Below are positions 14,455 through 21,764 of a stretch of DNA of 21,764 nt, in pieces. The notes beneath the pieces are model-generated. The model did no database searches. It had not been told where the DNA came from and was given only the letters and a program-made list of their open reading frames with translations. The stretch lies in the NCBI GenBank assembly GCA_018382295.1, contig JAGZQF010000042.1, positions 1 to 21,764 on the forward strand, in the 5' to 3' direction. The first letter of the stretch is position 1; every line of letters begins with the position of its first letter. Both the position numbers and the translations under genes were made by a program. Source of the stretch: Collinsella sp. (GTDB lineage Bacteria; Actinomycetota; Coriobacteriia; Coriobacteriales; Coriobacteriaceae).

Positions 14455-16905
14455 TTATATAAGCCTAAAGTGCTCGAGCGCCTTGACGACGCCATCTTTG
14501 TCGACCGAGTCGGTGATGTAGTCGGCGCGCTTTTTGAGATAGTTCGGCGCATTGCCCATGGCGATACCGACATCGACGGCGTTCATCAGCGAGACGTCAT
14601 TGCTGGCGTCGCCGATGCCGTATACGGTTCCGTGGTGGGGATCGAGGGCGTCGAGTACAGACTGGATGCCCCCGCGCTTCGTGCATTCGCGGGGCGAGAT
14701 TTCGGTTACCTCGAGTTCGAGCTCGTTAAAGCACAGCAGCGGCTCAAGTGCCTTATCTTGAGCGATGTGGTTGGCGAGCGATGTAGACATCAAGATCTTG
14801 TAGACACTGTAATGTTGCAGCTGCGTGACTGCGTCGCCCAGGGTGCGCGCGTATCCGGGAGCATCGGGGGCATCGGCACTCATGCGCACGACGCCGTTGA
14901 GGCCCTCAAAGCGGATGACCTCGCCCGATTGCTCAAGGTAGGGGGCAAGACGCTGCAGCATACTGGGCGTCATCGACAGATCGCGAATTGCGTGTCCGTT
15001 GATCTCGGCGTAACCGCCCGCAAGACAGACGATGCCGGTCCAGGGCAGCTCAAGAAGTTTGGGGTGGATGCAGCTGAGGGTGCGTCCTGTGCAGATAAAG
15101 GCCATGTTGCCGTTTGCAACGAAATCGCGGATGGCCTGCGAGACCGCCTCGTTGGGATAAGGGGACAGGTCACGCTCGTCTTCGGGAAGGTCTTGGGCGA
15201 GCCTGGGGTCTTGCCAGGCGAGCGTTCCGTCGATATCGAAGAAGCAGATATCGCCGCGCTTATGGGCTGCGCTGGCGGCAGGGGAGGCCGAGGTGGTGGG
15301 CACAAATCCCGGCTCGAGGCCCATGATCTGGTCAAAATGCTCTTTAACGCGGGGAACGGAGATGCCGATGATCACCTGGGCGGTCTTGCCCGTAATGATG
15401 AGGCCCTTGGCGCCCACCGCGACAAACGACGCGTTATCTGCAACGATGGAAGGGTCTGCGACCTCGACGCGCAGGCGCGTGGCGCAGTTGGTTGCGCCCG
15501 CAATATTGCCAACGCCACCTAAAAGCTGAATTACCCGCTCAGCGAGGACGTGATCTTGATCGGATTGACTATTGGCCTCGTCATTGGGAGATTGCTCTTT
15601 GGCAAAGCCGCTTCCCGTTAAATGATCGATTGCCGCGCGATTGGCGACATGATCCTCGCGGCCCGGCGTCTTAAGGTCATAGATCAAGATGAGTGCTCGA
15701 AAACTCACAAAAAAGATGAGGCTAAAGGCAAGGCCGATACCGAGCGCCAAAAGATAGGCACCGGCATGCATGCGCATGAGCGGAATAAAGTTGAAGGCTG
15801 CCATCTCCATGAGGCCGCCCGAGAAGATGCCGACGATGCCAAAGAGATTCATGGTTGTGGCAAGGCAAGACGATAAGACGGCGTAGAGAAAAAAGAGCCC
15901 GGGGTGGGTGAACATAAAGAGAAACTCGAGTGGCTCGGTAACGCCGCAAACCACCGAGGCGATGATGGCGGGAACAAGGATGACCCTGAGGCCGGCGCGG
16001 CGCTCGGGTTTTGCGGTGGAGTAGAATGCGGCTGCGATGGCGGGAAGGCCAAAGAGCTTGACCCAGCCGGTGGCGGTAAAACCGGCCCACGGCGCAAGCT
16101 CATTAAGGGGGCGCGTGCTATGGGAGAGGATGGGGAGCAAGCTGCTCCACGTGGCGTAGATGCCGTCGTTAATGACCAGGTTGTCGTAGTAGATCGGCAT
16201 GTAGAGCAGATGGTGCAGCCCCATGGGCTCGAGTGCTCGCTCCAAAAACACAAAGATACCCACGCCGAAGGGGCCGACGCCCGCAAGTGCGTGGCGCAGC
16301 GTTTCGGTCGCTGCGTATACGAAGGGCACGATGGCGGCCGAGATGGCGGCAAGGGCGAACACGGCAAAAAAGCTGATGAGGTAGACCAGCGAGGAACCCG
16401 AGAAGGTACCGAGCCAATCGGGAACCTTGGCATCGTAGAAGCGGTCATGGATGGCGACGACGGTTGCCGACACCGCCAGCGGGCCGATAATGCCGGTGTC
16501 GAGTGTCTTGATGCCGTCGATGATGGTGATGCCGCTAGCGGAGGTCAAAGACGACGGGTACTTAAGTCCAAGGTTGTCTCCGCTCAGCTTGATGATCTCG
16601 CTCAAAATGAAGCAATAGGCAAAATAGGCCACGAGCGCCTCGAGGCAACAACGAGCTGGTTGCTTTTGGGCAAGGCCGATGGGCAGCGCTACGGCAAAAA
16701 GGAGCGGAAGTCGTTTAAAGACCGTCCACGAGCCGCGCTGGATGATAGTCCAAAAAACGTACCAAGGGGTTCCGTATACGGCGAGGTCGCCGACGATATC
16801 CGCAGACGTTGCGAGGGCGGAGACGCCGACCATAAGACCCGATATGGAAAACAACATGGCGGGCGCGAACATTGCCCCGCCAAAGCGTTGGATTTTCTGC
16901 AGCAT
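14455..16905 (-). CDS. PTS alpha-glucoside/maltose-type EIIC–EIIB fused to a HAD phosphatase
   Basis: This 816-residue protein joins a sugar-transport permease to a phosphatase. Residues 1–415 are an EIIC membrane domain of the glucose/maltose family. It begins MLQKIQRFGGAMFAPAMLF and has GLHH (229–232), TEPLEF (323–328) and KTPGRED (412–418), closely resembling MalP/AglA. Residues about 450–530 are EIIB with phosphorylatable Cys474 in TNCATRLR. A short Ala/Ser/Pro linker leads to a Cof-type HAD hydrolase (about 552–816) with all four motifs: DIDGTL (557–562), Thr606 in CTGRT, Lys743, and GDASND (765–770). No EIIA domain is present, so one must act in trans. GGAAGG (16912–16917) supports the start at 16905. 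It is divergent from the GntR regulator and probably controlled by it. Confidence 0.88.
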   Translation of the reverse strand: MLQKIQRFGGAMFAPAMLFSISGLMVGVSALATSADIVGDLAVYGTPWYVFWTIIQRGSWTVFKRLPLLFAVALPIGLAQKQPARCCLEALVAYFAYCFILSEIIKLSGDNLGLKYPSSLTSASGITIIDGIKTLDTGIIGPLAVSATVVAIHDRFYDAKVPDWLGTFSGSSLVYLISFFAVFALAAISAAIVPFVYAATETLRHALAGVGPFGVGIFVFLERALEPMGLHHLLYMPIYYDNLVINDGIYATWSSLLPILSHSTRPLNELAPWAGFTATGWVKLFGLPAIAAAFYSTAKPERRAGLRVILVPAIIASVVCGVTEPLEFLFMFTHPGLFFLYAVLSSCLATTMNLFGIVGIFSGGLMEMAAFNFIPLMRMHAGAYLLALGIGLAFSLIFFVSFRALILIYDLKTPGREDHVANRAAIDHLTGSGFAKEQSPNDEANSQSDQDHVLAERVIQLLGGVGNIAGATNCATRLRVEVADPSIVADNASFVAVGAKGLIITGKTAQVIIGISVPRVKEHFDQIMGLEPGFVPTTSASPAASAAHKRGDICFFDIDGTLAWQDPRLAQDLPEDERDLSPYPNEAVSQAIRDFVANGNMAFICTGRTLSCIHPKLLELPWTGIVCLAGGYAEINGHAIRDLSMTPSMLQRLAPYLEQSGEVIRFEGLNGVVRMSADAPDAPGYARTLGDAVTQLQHYSVYKILMSTSLANHIAQDKALEPLLCFNELELEVTEISPRECTKRGGIQSVLDALDPHHGTVYGIGDASNDVSLMNAVDVGIAMGNAPNYLKKRADYITDSVDKDGVVKALEHFRLI

Positions 16906-16945
16906 AATATGCCTTCCGGATGCAACATGCTGTGCGAGCAAGAAC

Positions 16946-16968
16946 GTTTAAACAATGAACTCATTGTA
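16946..16968 (-). promoter_or_regulatory. PTS gene -10 region with overlapping operator-like palindromes
   Basis: On the minus strand TACAAT (16963–16968) is a good -10; no convincing -35 was found. Directly downstream is GTTTAAAC (16946–16953), one of four matching sites in the locus (12-mer ACGTTTAAACAA, 16944–16955). A second perfect dyad, ACAATGA–AC–TCATTGT (16952–16967), overlaps the -10. A regulator bound here would block initiation of the PTS gene. Confidence 0.55.
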
Positions 16969-17065
16969 GAGGACTGACTGCTTGCCGCATTGACGGTTTT
17001 GATTCGATCCGATCTGGGTGTCGGGGGAACCGTCGACGGTAAATAATCGGTGCTTTGCCGATAGA

Positions 17066-17096
17066 CGGTTTAAACAACCCAAAGAAATGCTATCGT
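17066..17096 (+). promoter_or_regulatory. GntR gene promoter with GTTTAAAC operator
   Basis: A -10-like TATCGT (17091–17096) lies 34 bp before the GntR start. The palindrome GTTTAAAC (17068–17075, 12-mer CGGTTTAAACAA) sits where the -35 should be, with a 17-bp spacer. It shares the half-site AAACAA with the other sites and suggests autoregulation. Confidence 0.5.
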
Positions 17097-17129
17097 GCCT
17101 AGCCATACATATTCATTAGAGGTGAAGTC

Positions 17130-17849
17130 ATGCCAAAAGCGATTTACGAAGGAATCTACCGCGAGATCCGTTCGCGCATCATTAACGGGACCTATGCGTT
17201 TCAGGAGATGCTGCCAACCGAAGCCGAGCTGACCGCGGAGTTTGGCTGCACGCGCAATACCGTTCGACGCGCCTTGAGCATGCTGGCCGATCAGATGTTT
17301 GTGCAGCCTATACACGGCAAGGGCGTGCGCGTTATTTGGCTCAAGGGCGAAACCGACATGCTGGGCGCACTCGAGGAAGTCGAGTCGTTTGGCGAATTTG
17401 CAAAGCGCAACAATGCCGTTGCATCGACGGACGTTAAGTCTTTTGAACATTTGATTTGCACTGAGCAACTTTCTCGTCGCCTGGGCTTTAAGGTGGGCGA
17501 GGAGCTGATTCGTGTAGTGCGTGTCCGAAGCCTCAACGGCAATGCTCGCCAGGTGGACCACGGCTACTTTTTGGAGTCGATCGCCAAGGGTCTGACGCCC
17601 GAGATCGCCGCAAAGTCAATTTACGACTATCTGGAGCACAAACGCGGCGTCAAGGTGATGGCGAGTCGCCGTACGGTGAGCGTCGAGCTTGCCAACGATG
17701 AGGACTGCAGTTATCTTGACCTCGGCAAATACAACTGCGTTGCCGTCATGGAGAGCCAGTCGTACACCTCGGACGGCATCTTGTTCGAGGTCACGCATGC
17801 CCGCACGCATCCCGAGATCTTCCACTACCGCGTCAACTCCAAGCGATAG
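17130..17849 (+). CDS. GntR/HutC-family sugar regulator, TreR-like
   Basis: The 239-residue product has an N-terminal winged helix (about 1–70; LPTEAELTAEFGCTRNTVRR at 28–47) and a C-terminal UTRA ligand domain (about 90–235). The UTRA part (IYDYLE, VSVELANDED, YLDLG, HPEIFHYR) resembles TreR-type regulators, which sense sugar phosphates such as trehalose 6-phosphate. GAGGTG (17119–17124) precedes the ATG. It is divergent from the PTS–HAD gene and followed by the ABC sugar importer, with matching palindromes in both control regions. These features suggest that it represses both transport systems. The ligand is inferred to be a phosphorylated alpha-glucoside made by the PTS. Confidence 0.9.
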   Translation: MPKAIYEGIYREIRSRIINGTYAFQEMLPTEAELTAEFGCTRNTVRRALSMLADQMFVQPIHGKGVRVIWLKGETDMLGALEEVESFGEFAKRNNAVASTDVKSFEHLICTEQLSRRLGFKVGEELIRVVRVRSLNGNARQVDHGYFLESIAKGLTPEIAAKSIYDYLEHKRGVKVMASRRTVSVELANDEDCSYLDLGKYNCVAVMESQSYTSDGILFEVTHARTHPEIFHYRVNSKR

Positions 17850-17890
17850 CCGGCTAGCTCGCAGCCTGACGAGACTCATGCCATCAAAGC

Positions 17891-17939
17891 GAAAACGCCC
17901 GGTCAAACCGACGATACATCGGCTTGACCGGGCGTTTTC
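17891..17939 (+). terminator. Terminator after the GntR gene
   Basis: A 16-bp perfect outer stem (GAAAACGCCCGGTCAA with TTGACCGGGCGTTTTC) has a small inner CCGA/TCGG stem and ends in GTTTTCT. It separates the regulator from the ABC operon; A-runs on the other side make it potentially bidirectional. Confidence 0.85.
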
Positions 17940-17960
17940 TCTGCATTAGATAACAAATAA

Positions 17961-17989
17961 TTGTTTATACAAAACTTGTCAAGTATCAA
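17961..17989 (+). promoter_or_regulatory. Operator TTGTTTATACAA overlapping a possible ABC-operon promoter
   Basis: The near-palindrome TTGTTTATACAA (17961–17972) differs in only one position from the known B. subtilis TreR operator TTGTATATACAA. Its left half (TTGTTT) can serve as a -35, with TATCAA (17984–17989) as -10 at 17-bp spacing. ACTTGTCAAGT (17974–17984) is a further small dyad between them. Confidence 0.5.
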
Positions 17990-18035
17990 GTTGAAATTAC
18001 CGTTCACCGAAGTTTTTCTACCGCTCTAGTAATAC

Positions 18036-18067
18036 TTGTTCAAACAACTAGCCAAATAGCGTATTGT
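18036..18067 (+). promoter_or_regulatory. Second operator TTGTTCAAACAA and ABC-operon promoter candidate
   Basis: TTGTTCAAACAA (18036–18047) is centred exactly 75 bp from the site at 17961–17972, close to seven helical turns, which would allow cooperative looping. It overlaps TTCAAA (18039–18044), which lies 17 bp from the -10-like TATTGT (18062–18067). A short TTGTACAA palindrome (18064–18071) covers the -10. The leader that follows contains small hairpins (18082–18095 and 18114–18132) before the ribosome site. Confidence 0.55.
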
Positions 18068-18155
18068 ACAAATCAGCAAAAGGGGCAAAGTCCCCGAGCC
18101 AATCTCCGAAGGCGGCGGCAAAGGGTGCCGCCACGGTGTGAAAGGGTGGATTGTA

Positions 18156-19472
18156 ATGAAGAACGAAATGAGCAGAAGGCAGTTCCTGGGCTTTGCTGGT
18201 TCCGCGGCTGCGGTTCTTGGTCTGGGTCTCGTGGGCTGCGGTGGCTCCGCCGGCTCCGGCTCCTCTGCTTCTGGTGACGCTGCCGAGGTCTACTTCCTCC
18301 AATTCAAGCCCGAGGTCGACAAGGAGTGGAAGGAGATCGCCAAGGCGTACAAGAAGGAGAAGGGCGTCGAGGTCAAGATCGTGACCGCCGCCTCCAACAC
18401 CTACGAGGAGAAGCTCAAGTCCGAGATGTCCAAGAGCTCCGCTCCGACCCTGTTCCAGGTCAACGGCCCCACCGGTCTTAAGAACTGGAAGGATTACTGC
18501 GCCGACCTGTCCGATACCAAGCTCCGCGGTGAGCTCATTGACGACTCCCTGGCTCTGCAGTCCGACGGCAAGGATGTGTGCATCGACTGGGTTCAGGAGA
18601 GCTTCGGCATTATTTACAACAAGCAGCTGCTCGAGAAGGCTGGCTACAAGGCCGAGGACATCAACTCCTTCGACAAGCTGAAGGCTTGTGCCGACGACAT
18701 CCAGGCCCGCAAGGACGAGCTTGGTGTCGAGGGTGCCTTCACTTCCGCCGGCATGGACGACTCCTCCAGCTGGCGCTACACCACCCACCTTGCCAACATG
18801 CCGCTCTACTACGAGTTTGAGAAGGAGCACAACCAGGAGGACGACGAGATCAAGGGTGAGTTCCTCGACAACTACAAGCAGATCTTCGACCTGTACATCA
18901 CCGACTCCACCTGCGATCCTTCGCAGCTTGCTTCCAAGACCGGCGACGACGCCACCAACGAGTTCGCAACCGGCAAGGCCGTCTTCTACCAGAACGGCTC
19001 TTGGGCCTACTCTGACCTCGTCAAGGCCGGCATGACCGACGATCAGATTGGCATGATGCCCATCTACATCGGTGTTGACGGCGAGGAGAACCAGGGCCTG
19101 TGCTCCGGCGGCGAGAACTACTGGTGCGTCAGTTCCCAGGCTTCCGAGGATGCCCAGAAGGCCACCGAGGACTTCATGTATTGGTGCGTCACCGCTGACA
19201 CCCCGACCAGCATCATCGCCGACAAGATGGGTCTGACCGCTCCGTTCAAGAGCGCCAAGGAGACCACCAACGTCTTCTCGCAGCAGGCCGTTGCCATGGC
19301 CAAGGACGGCAAGAAGACCGTCGCTTGGGACTTCGTCTACATTCCCTCCGAGGAGTGGAAGAAGAACCTCAAGCAGGCTCTGATTGCCTACGCTGCCGAT
19401 AACAGCAAGTGGGACGGCGTCAAGAACGCCTTCGTCGATGGCTGGAAGACCGAGAAGGCCGCTTCCGAGTAA
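18156..19472 (+). CDS. ABC sugar-binding lipoprotein (Tat-type signal)
   Basis: This is the extracellular solute-binding protein of a CUT1-type carbohydrate importer, 438 residues. The start at 18156 is preferred over an in-frame GTG at 18138 because AAAGGGTGGA (18141–18150) precedes it. The N-terminus has SRRQFL (6–11), a twin-arginine motif, then a hydrophobic stretch and the lipobox LVGC with acylated Cys28, followed by a Gly/Ser linker. The mature part has family-typical segments such as the early EWKEIAKAYKKEKGVEVKI and, later, FATGKAVFYQNGSWAYSDL. The sugar cannot be read from sequence; the neighbouring TreR-like regulator and PTS suggest an alpha-glucoside. Codons are strongly C-biased, as in cstA, pointing to high expression. 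It is first in the importer operon. Confidence 0.92.
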   Translation: MKNEMSRRQFLGFAGSAAAVLGLGLVGCGGSAGSGSSASGDAAEVYFLQFKPEVDKEWKEIAKAYKKEKGVEVKIVTAASNTYEEKLKSEMSKSSAPTLFQVNGPTGLKNWKDYCADLSDTKLRGELIDDSLALQSDGKDVCIDWVQESFGIIYNKQLLEKAGYKAEDINSFDKLKACADDIQARKDELGVEGAFTSAGMDDSSSWRYTTHLANMPLYYEFEKEHNQEDDEIKGEFLDNYKQIFDLYITDSTCDPSQLASKTGDDATNEFATGKAVFYQNGSWAYSDLVKAGMTDDQIGMMPIYIGVDGEENQGLCSGGENYWCVSSQASEDAQKATEDFMYWCVTADTPTSIIADKMGLTAPFKSAKETTNVFSQQAVAMAKDGKKTVAWDFVYIPSEEWKKNLKQALIAYAADNSKWDGVKNAFVDGWKTEKAASE

Positions 19473-19503
19473 GCAGTTGCTGCCCAAGCTATCTGATTAG
19501 CGA

Positions 19504-19539
19504 CAGGGGGCGGGCAGACGTTGGTTTGCCCGCCCCCTG
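19504..19539 (+). other. Intercistronic hairpin after the binding-protein gene
   Basis: A 13-bp perfect stem (CAGGGGGCGGGCA with TGCCCGCCCCCTG, 10-nt loop) has no T-run after it. Such structures between a binding-protein gene and its permease genes usually protect the upstream mRNA and reduce, but do not stop, downstream transcription. Confidence 0.7.
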
Positions 19540-19559
19540 CATATTGAAAGGACCCTTTT

Positions 19560-20414
19560 ATGGGCAAAGCACTCAAGCGCTGGTGGCCGCTCTTTATGCT
19601 GCCCACGTGTCTGGCGTTTATGATCGGGTTCGTGATCCCTTTTATCCAGGGCTTCTATCTCTCGTTCTGCCAGTTTATTATCATTAGTAACGCGCACTTT
19701 GTCGGTATCGAGAACTACGTACGCGCGCTGTCCGATCCGCAGTTTGCCACGTCGTTCTTCTTTACGGTGGCGTTTGCCTTCCTGTCGACGGTGCTCATCA
19801 ACGTGATCGCCCTCGCCATCGCGCAGGCGCTCACCCGCAAGGCACTCAAGGGCACCAACATCTTCCGTACGATCTTCTTTATGCCGAACCTGATCGGCGG
19901 CATCGTGCTGGGCTACATTTGGCAGATTCTGATCAACTGCCTGCTCTCCAACATCGGCGCCGACCTTATCGCCCTTAACTCTGCTGCTGGCTTCTGGGGC
20001 CTTATCATCCTGACCCTGTGGCAGCAGGTCGGCTACATGATGATCATCTACATCGCTGGTCTGCAGTCCATTCCGTCCGACTACATCGAGGCCGCCAAGG
20101 TCGACGGCGCCACGGCATGGCAGACGTTTTGGAAGGTTAAGATCCCCAATCTGATGCCGACGATCACCATCTGCCTGTTCCTGTCCATCACCAACGGCTT
20201 TAAGCTGTTCGACCAGAACCTCGCCCTTACCGGCGGCGCCCCTGCGCACTCCACCGAGATGCTCGCCCTGAACATCTACAACACGTTCTATTCGCGTGCC
20301 GGTATCGCATGGCAGGGCATCGGTCAGGCCAAGGCGGTTATCTTCTGCATCCTGGTCGTAGCAATCTCCATGATCCAACTTAAGGCCACGAGGTCCAAGG
20401 AGGTGCAGCAGTAA
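19560..20414 (+). CDS. ABC sugar transporter permease 1 (UgpA/MalF-type)
   Basis: This 284-residue inner-membrane permease has about six transmembrane segments, the first at about residues 10–32. The EAA loop that contacts the ATPase is EAAKVDGATAWQTFWKVKIP (177–196). GAAAGGA (19546–19552) precedes the ATG. It forms a heterodimeric channel with the next permease, whose start overlaps its stop by 1 nt (TAATG), so the two are translated together. Confidence 0.94.
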   Translation: MGKALKRWWPLFMLPTCLAFMIGFVIPFIQGFYLSFCQFIIISNAHFVGIENYVRALSDPQFATSFFFTVAFAFLSTVLINVIALAIAQALTRKALKGTNIFRTIFFMPNLIGGIVLGYIWQILINCLLSNIGADLIALNSAAGFWGLIILTLWQQVGYMMIIYIAGLQSIPSDYIEAAKVDGATAWQTFWKVKIPNLMPTITICLFLSITNGFKLFDQNLALTGGAPAHSTEMLALNIYNTFYSRAGIAWQGIGQAKAVIFCILVVAISMIQLKATRSKEVQQ

Positions 20415-21253
20415 TGAAACGCGATAAGGCTATTAACCGCGCGCTCTCGATTTTCTTTACGATTCTGTCGCTCGCGTGGATCTACCCCGTGTTCATGATT
20501 GCGCTCAATTCCTTTAAAAAGGGAACTGCAATCAGCACCACCACGGCGTTCGATTTGCTTACGCCTGAGACGTTCAACGGCCTTGCAAACTACGTGCACG
20601 CTCTTAACGAGCAGGGCTTTGCCTCGGCGTTTATGTACTCGCTCATCATCACGGTCACGTCGGTCGTTCTGATTTTGGTGTGCTGCTCCATGTGCGCTTG
20701 GTACGTAGTGCGCGTCAACAGCAAGATTTCGAACTTCTTCTATTACCTGTTCGTGTTCTCGATGGTCGTGCCCTTCCAGATGCTCATGTTCACGCTGTCC
20801 AATTTGGCGGACCGCATCGGCTTCAACACGCCGTTCAACATCTGCTTTATCTACCTTGGCTTTGGCGCGGGCCTGGCGGTCTTTATGTTCGCCGGCTTTG
20901 TAAAGAACATCCCGCTCGAGATCGAAGAGGCGGCCATGATTGATGGCTGCAACCCGGTCCAGGTGTTCTTTAAGATCGTCCTCCCCATCATGAAGCCCAC
21001 CTATCTTTCGGTCGGCATCCTCGAGACCATGTGGGTCTGGAACGACTACCTGCTGCCCTACCTTACGCTCGACTCCACCAAGTACAAGACCATTCCTATC
21101 TTGATTCAGTACTTCCGCGGCGGCTACGGCCACGTCGAGCTCGGCCCCATGATGGCCTGCATCATGATGGTCGTTATCCCCATCGTCATCATGTACATCC
21201 TCTGCCAGAAGTACATCATCGACGGCGTGGTGGCAGGTGCCGTCAAGGGCTGA
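20414..21253 (+). CDS. ABC sugar transporter permease 2 (UgpE/MalG-type)
   Basis: The second permease of the importer has 279 residues and about six transmembrane segments. Its EAA loop is EEAAMIDGCNPVQVFFKIVLP (171–191). A strong ribosome site, AAGGAGGTG (20397–20405), lies inside the end of permease 1, and the start overlaps its stop codon. The ATPase gene follows after 68 nt containing a GC-rich hairpin (GCGGCGCC/GGCGCCGC, 21279–21303) without a T-run. Confidence 0.94.
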   Translation: MKRDKAINRALSIFFTILSLAWIYPVFMIALNSFKKGTAISTTTAFDLLTPETFNGLANYVHALNEQGFASAFMYSLIITVTSVVLILVCCSMCAWYVVRVNSKISNFFYYLFVFSMVVPFQMLMFTLSNLADRIGFNTPFNICFIYLGFGAGLAVFMFAGFVKNIPLEIEEAAMIDGCNPVQVFFKIVLPIMKPTYLSVGILETMWVWNDYLLPYLTLDSTKYKTIPILIQYFRGGYGHVELGPMMACIMMVVIPIVIMYILCQKYIIDGVVAGAVKG

Positions 21254-21321
21254 TGCCGTAACTGTTTTGCAAGTTTCTGCGGCGCCCCTCAGCGCGGCGC
21301 CGCGTATCGAAAGGTAGAGAC

Positions 21322-21764
21322 ATGGCCGAGATCGTTCTCAAACATGTTCAGAAGGTGTATCCCAACAACGAGTCAAAAAAGAAGGGCTTCTTTGGCAAAA
21401 AGAAGAAGACCGAGGAGAAGAAGCACAATCTCAAGGTTACCGAGGACGGTGTGCTCGCTGTAGAGGACTTCAACCTCACCGTTCACGACCAGGAGTTCAT
21501 CGTCCTCGTTGGCCCCTCTGGCTGCGGTAAGTCCACGACGATGCGCATGGTCGCCGGCCTAGAGGACATCACCTCCGGCGATGTGTTCATCGACGGCAAG
21601 CGCGTCAACGACGTGGCGCCCAAGGACCGCGACATCGCCATGGTGTTCCAGAGCTACGCTCTGTACCCCAATATGACGGTGTACGAGAACATGGCGTTTA
21701 CGCTTGAGCTCAAGAAGGTCCCCAAGGACGAGATCGACCGCAAGGTTCGCTCCGCTGCCGAGAT
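21322..21764 (+). CDS. ABC sugar transporter ATPase (MsmX/UgpC-type), partial at window end
   Basis: Only the first 147 codons are in the window. AAAGG (21310–21314) precedes the ATG. It opens MAEIVLKHVQKVYPN and then shows Walker A GPSGCGKST (64–72) and the Q-loop VFQSYALYPNMTVYENM (Gln110), characteristic of ATPases that energise CUT1 sugar importers. The ABC signature and Walker B lie beyond the window. An unusual lysine-rich insertion of about 25 residues (about 16–42, with KKKGFFGKKKKTEEKK) interrupts the first beta strands, where family members normally pass straight to the V-x-D-F-N-L segment. As the fourth gene of the operon it probably serves this importer. Confidence 0.92.
   Translation, partial: MAEIVLKHVQKVYPNNESKKKGFFGKKKKTEEKKHNLKVTEDGVLAVEDFNLTVHDQEFIVLVGPSGCGKSTTMRMVAGLEDITSGDVFIDGKRVNDVAPKDRDIAMVFQSYALYPNMTVYENMAFTLELKKVPKDEIDRKVRSAAE

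Noticed and set aside
18048..19487. 479-codon minus-strand frame
   Set aside because: It is the mirror of the C-ending codons of the sugar-binding protein, with a leucine/valine/glycine-rich translation and no recognisable domain.
1..21764. CRISPR array, insertion sequence or prophage
   Set aside because: No spaced short repeats, transposase, integrase or phage structural gene was seen. The only repeat family is the two-copy palindromic element.

Overview
The window looks like chromosomal DNA from a gut actinobacterium of the class Coriobacteriia, most likely Collinsella. This is inferred from the high-GC but not extreme codon use, the acpS–nnr–alr–tsaE–tsaB/rimI/tsaD gene order, the fusion proteins and the sugar-uptake gene set; no database search was possible. 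No phage genes, transposase, CRISPR array or rRNA were found.

Layout. (1) 1–7026: after a strong terminator at the left edge comes a tight plus-strand housekeeping operon: acpS, a bifunctional NAD(P)H-hydrate repair enzyme, alanine racemase, a family 4 uracil-DNA glycosylase, tsaE, and one long gene fusing TsaB, RimI and TsaD. (2) 7027–9517: a large palindromic intergenic element, a promoter with a dyad in its spacer, a short Ile/Val-rich leader peptide followed by a terminator, and then cstA (carbon starvation/pyruvate or peptide transporter). This resembles branched-chain amino acid attenuation placed in front of cstA. (3) 9623–12246: a large unfamiliar protein (winged-helix-like N-terminus, about 300 residues of charged disorder, Toprim-like C-terminus), a second copy of the palindromic element with perfect 33-bp arms, a tRNA T-arm remnant, and tRNA-Gln(UUG) on the minus strand. 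(4) 12272–14380, minus strand: a cytoplasmic protein with two peptidoglycan-binding repeats and a polyprenyl diphosphate synthase. (5) 14455–21764: a carbohydrate locus. A MalP-like PTS EIIC–EIIB protein fused to a HAD phosphatase (minus strand) diverges from a TreR-like GntR/UTRA regulator. Downstream lies an ABC sugar importer (Tat-type lipoprotein binding protein, two permeases, and an ATPase cut by the window end).

How the genes work together. The first operon covers cofactor and metabolite repair, cell-wall D-alanine and tRNA t6A37 modification. In the carbohydrate locus, four sites sharing the half-site AWACAA lie in the two control regions around the GntR gene. This suggests that one regulator controls both the phosphatase-fused PTS and the ABC importer, probably in response to an alpha-glucoside. 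The most interesting items are the Ile/Val leader before cstA, the EIIC–EIIB–HAD fusion, the wHTH–disorder–Toprim protein, and the repeated long palindrome.
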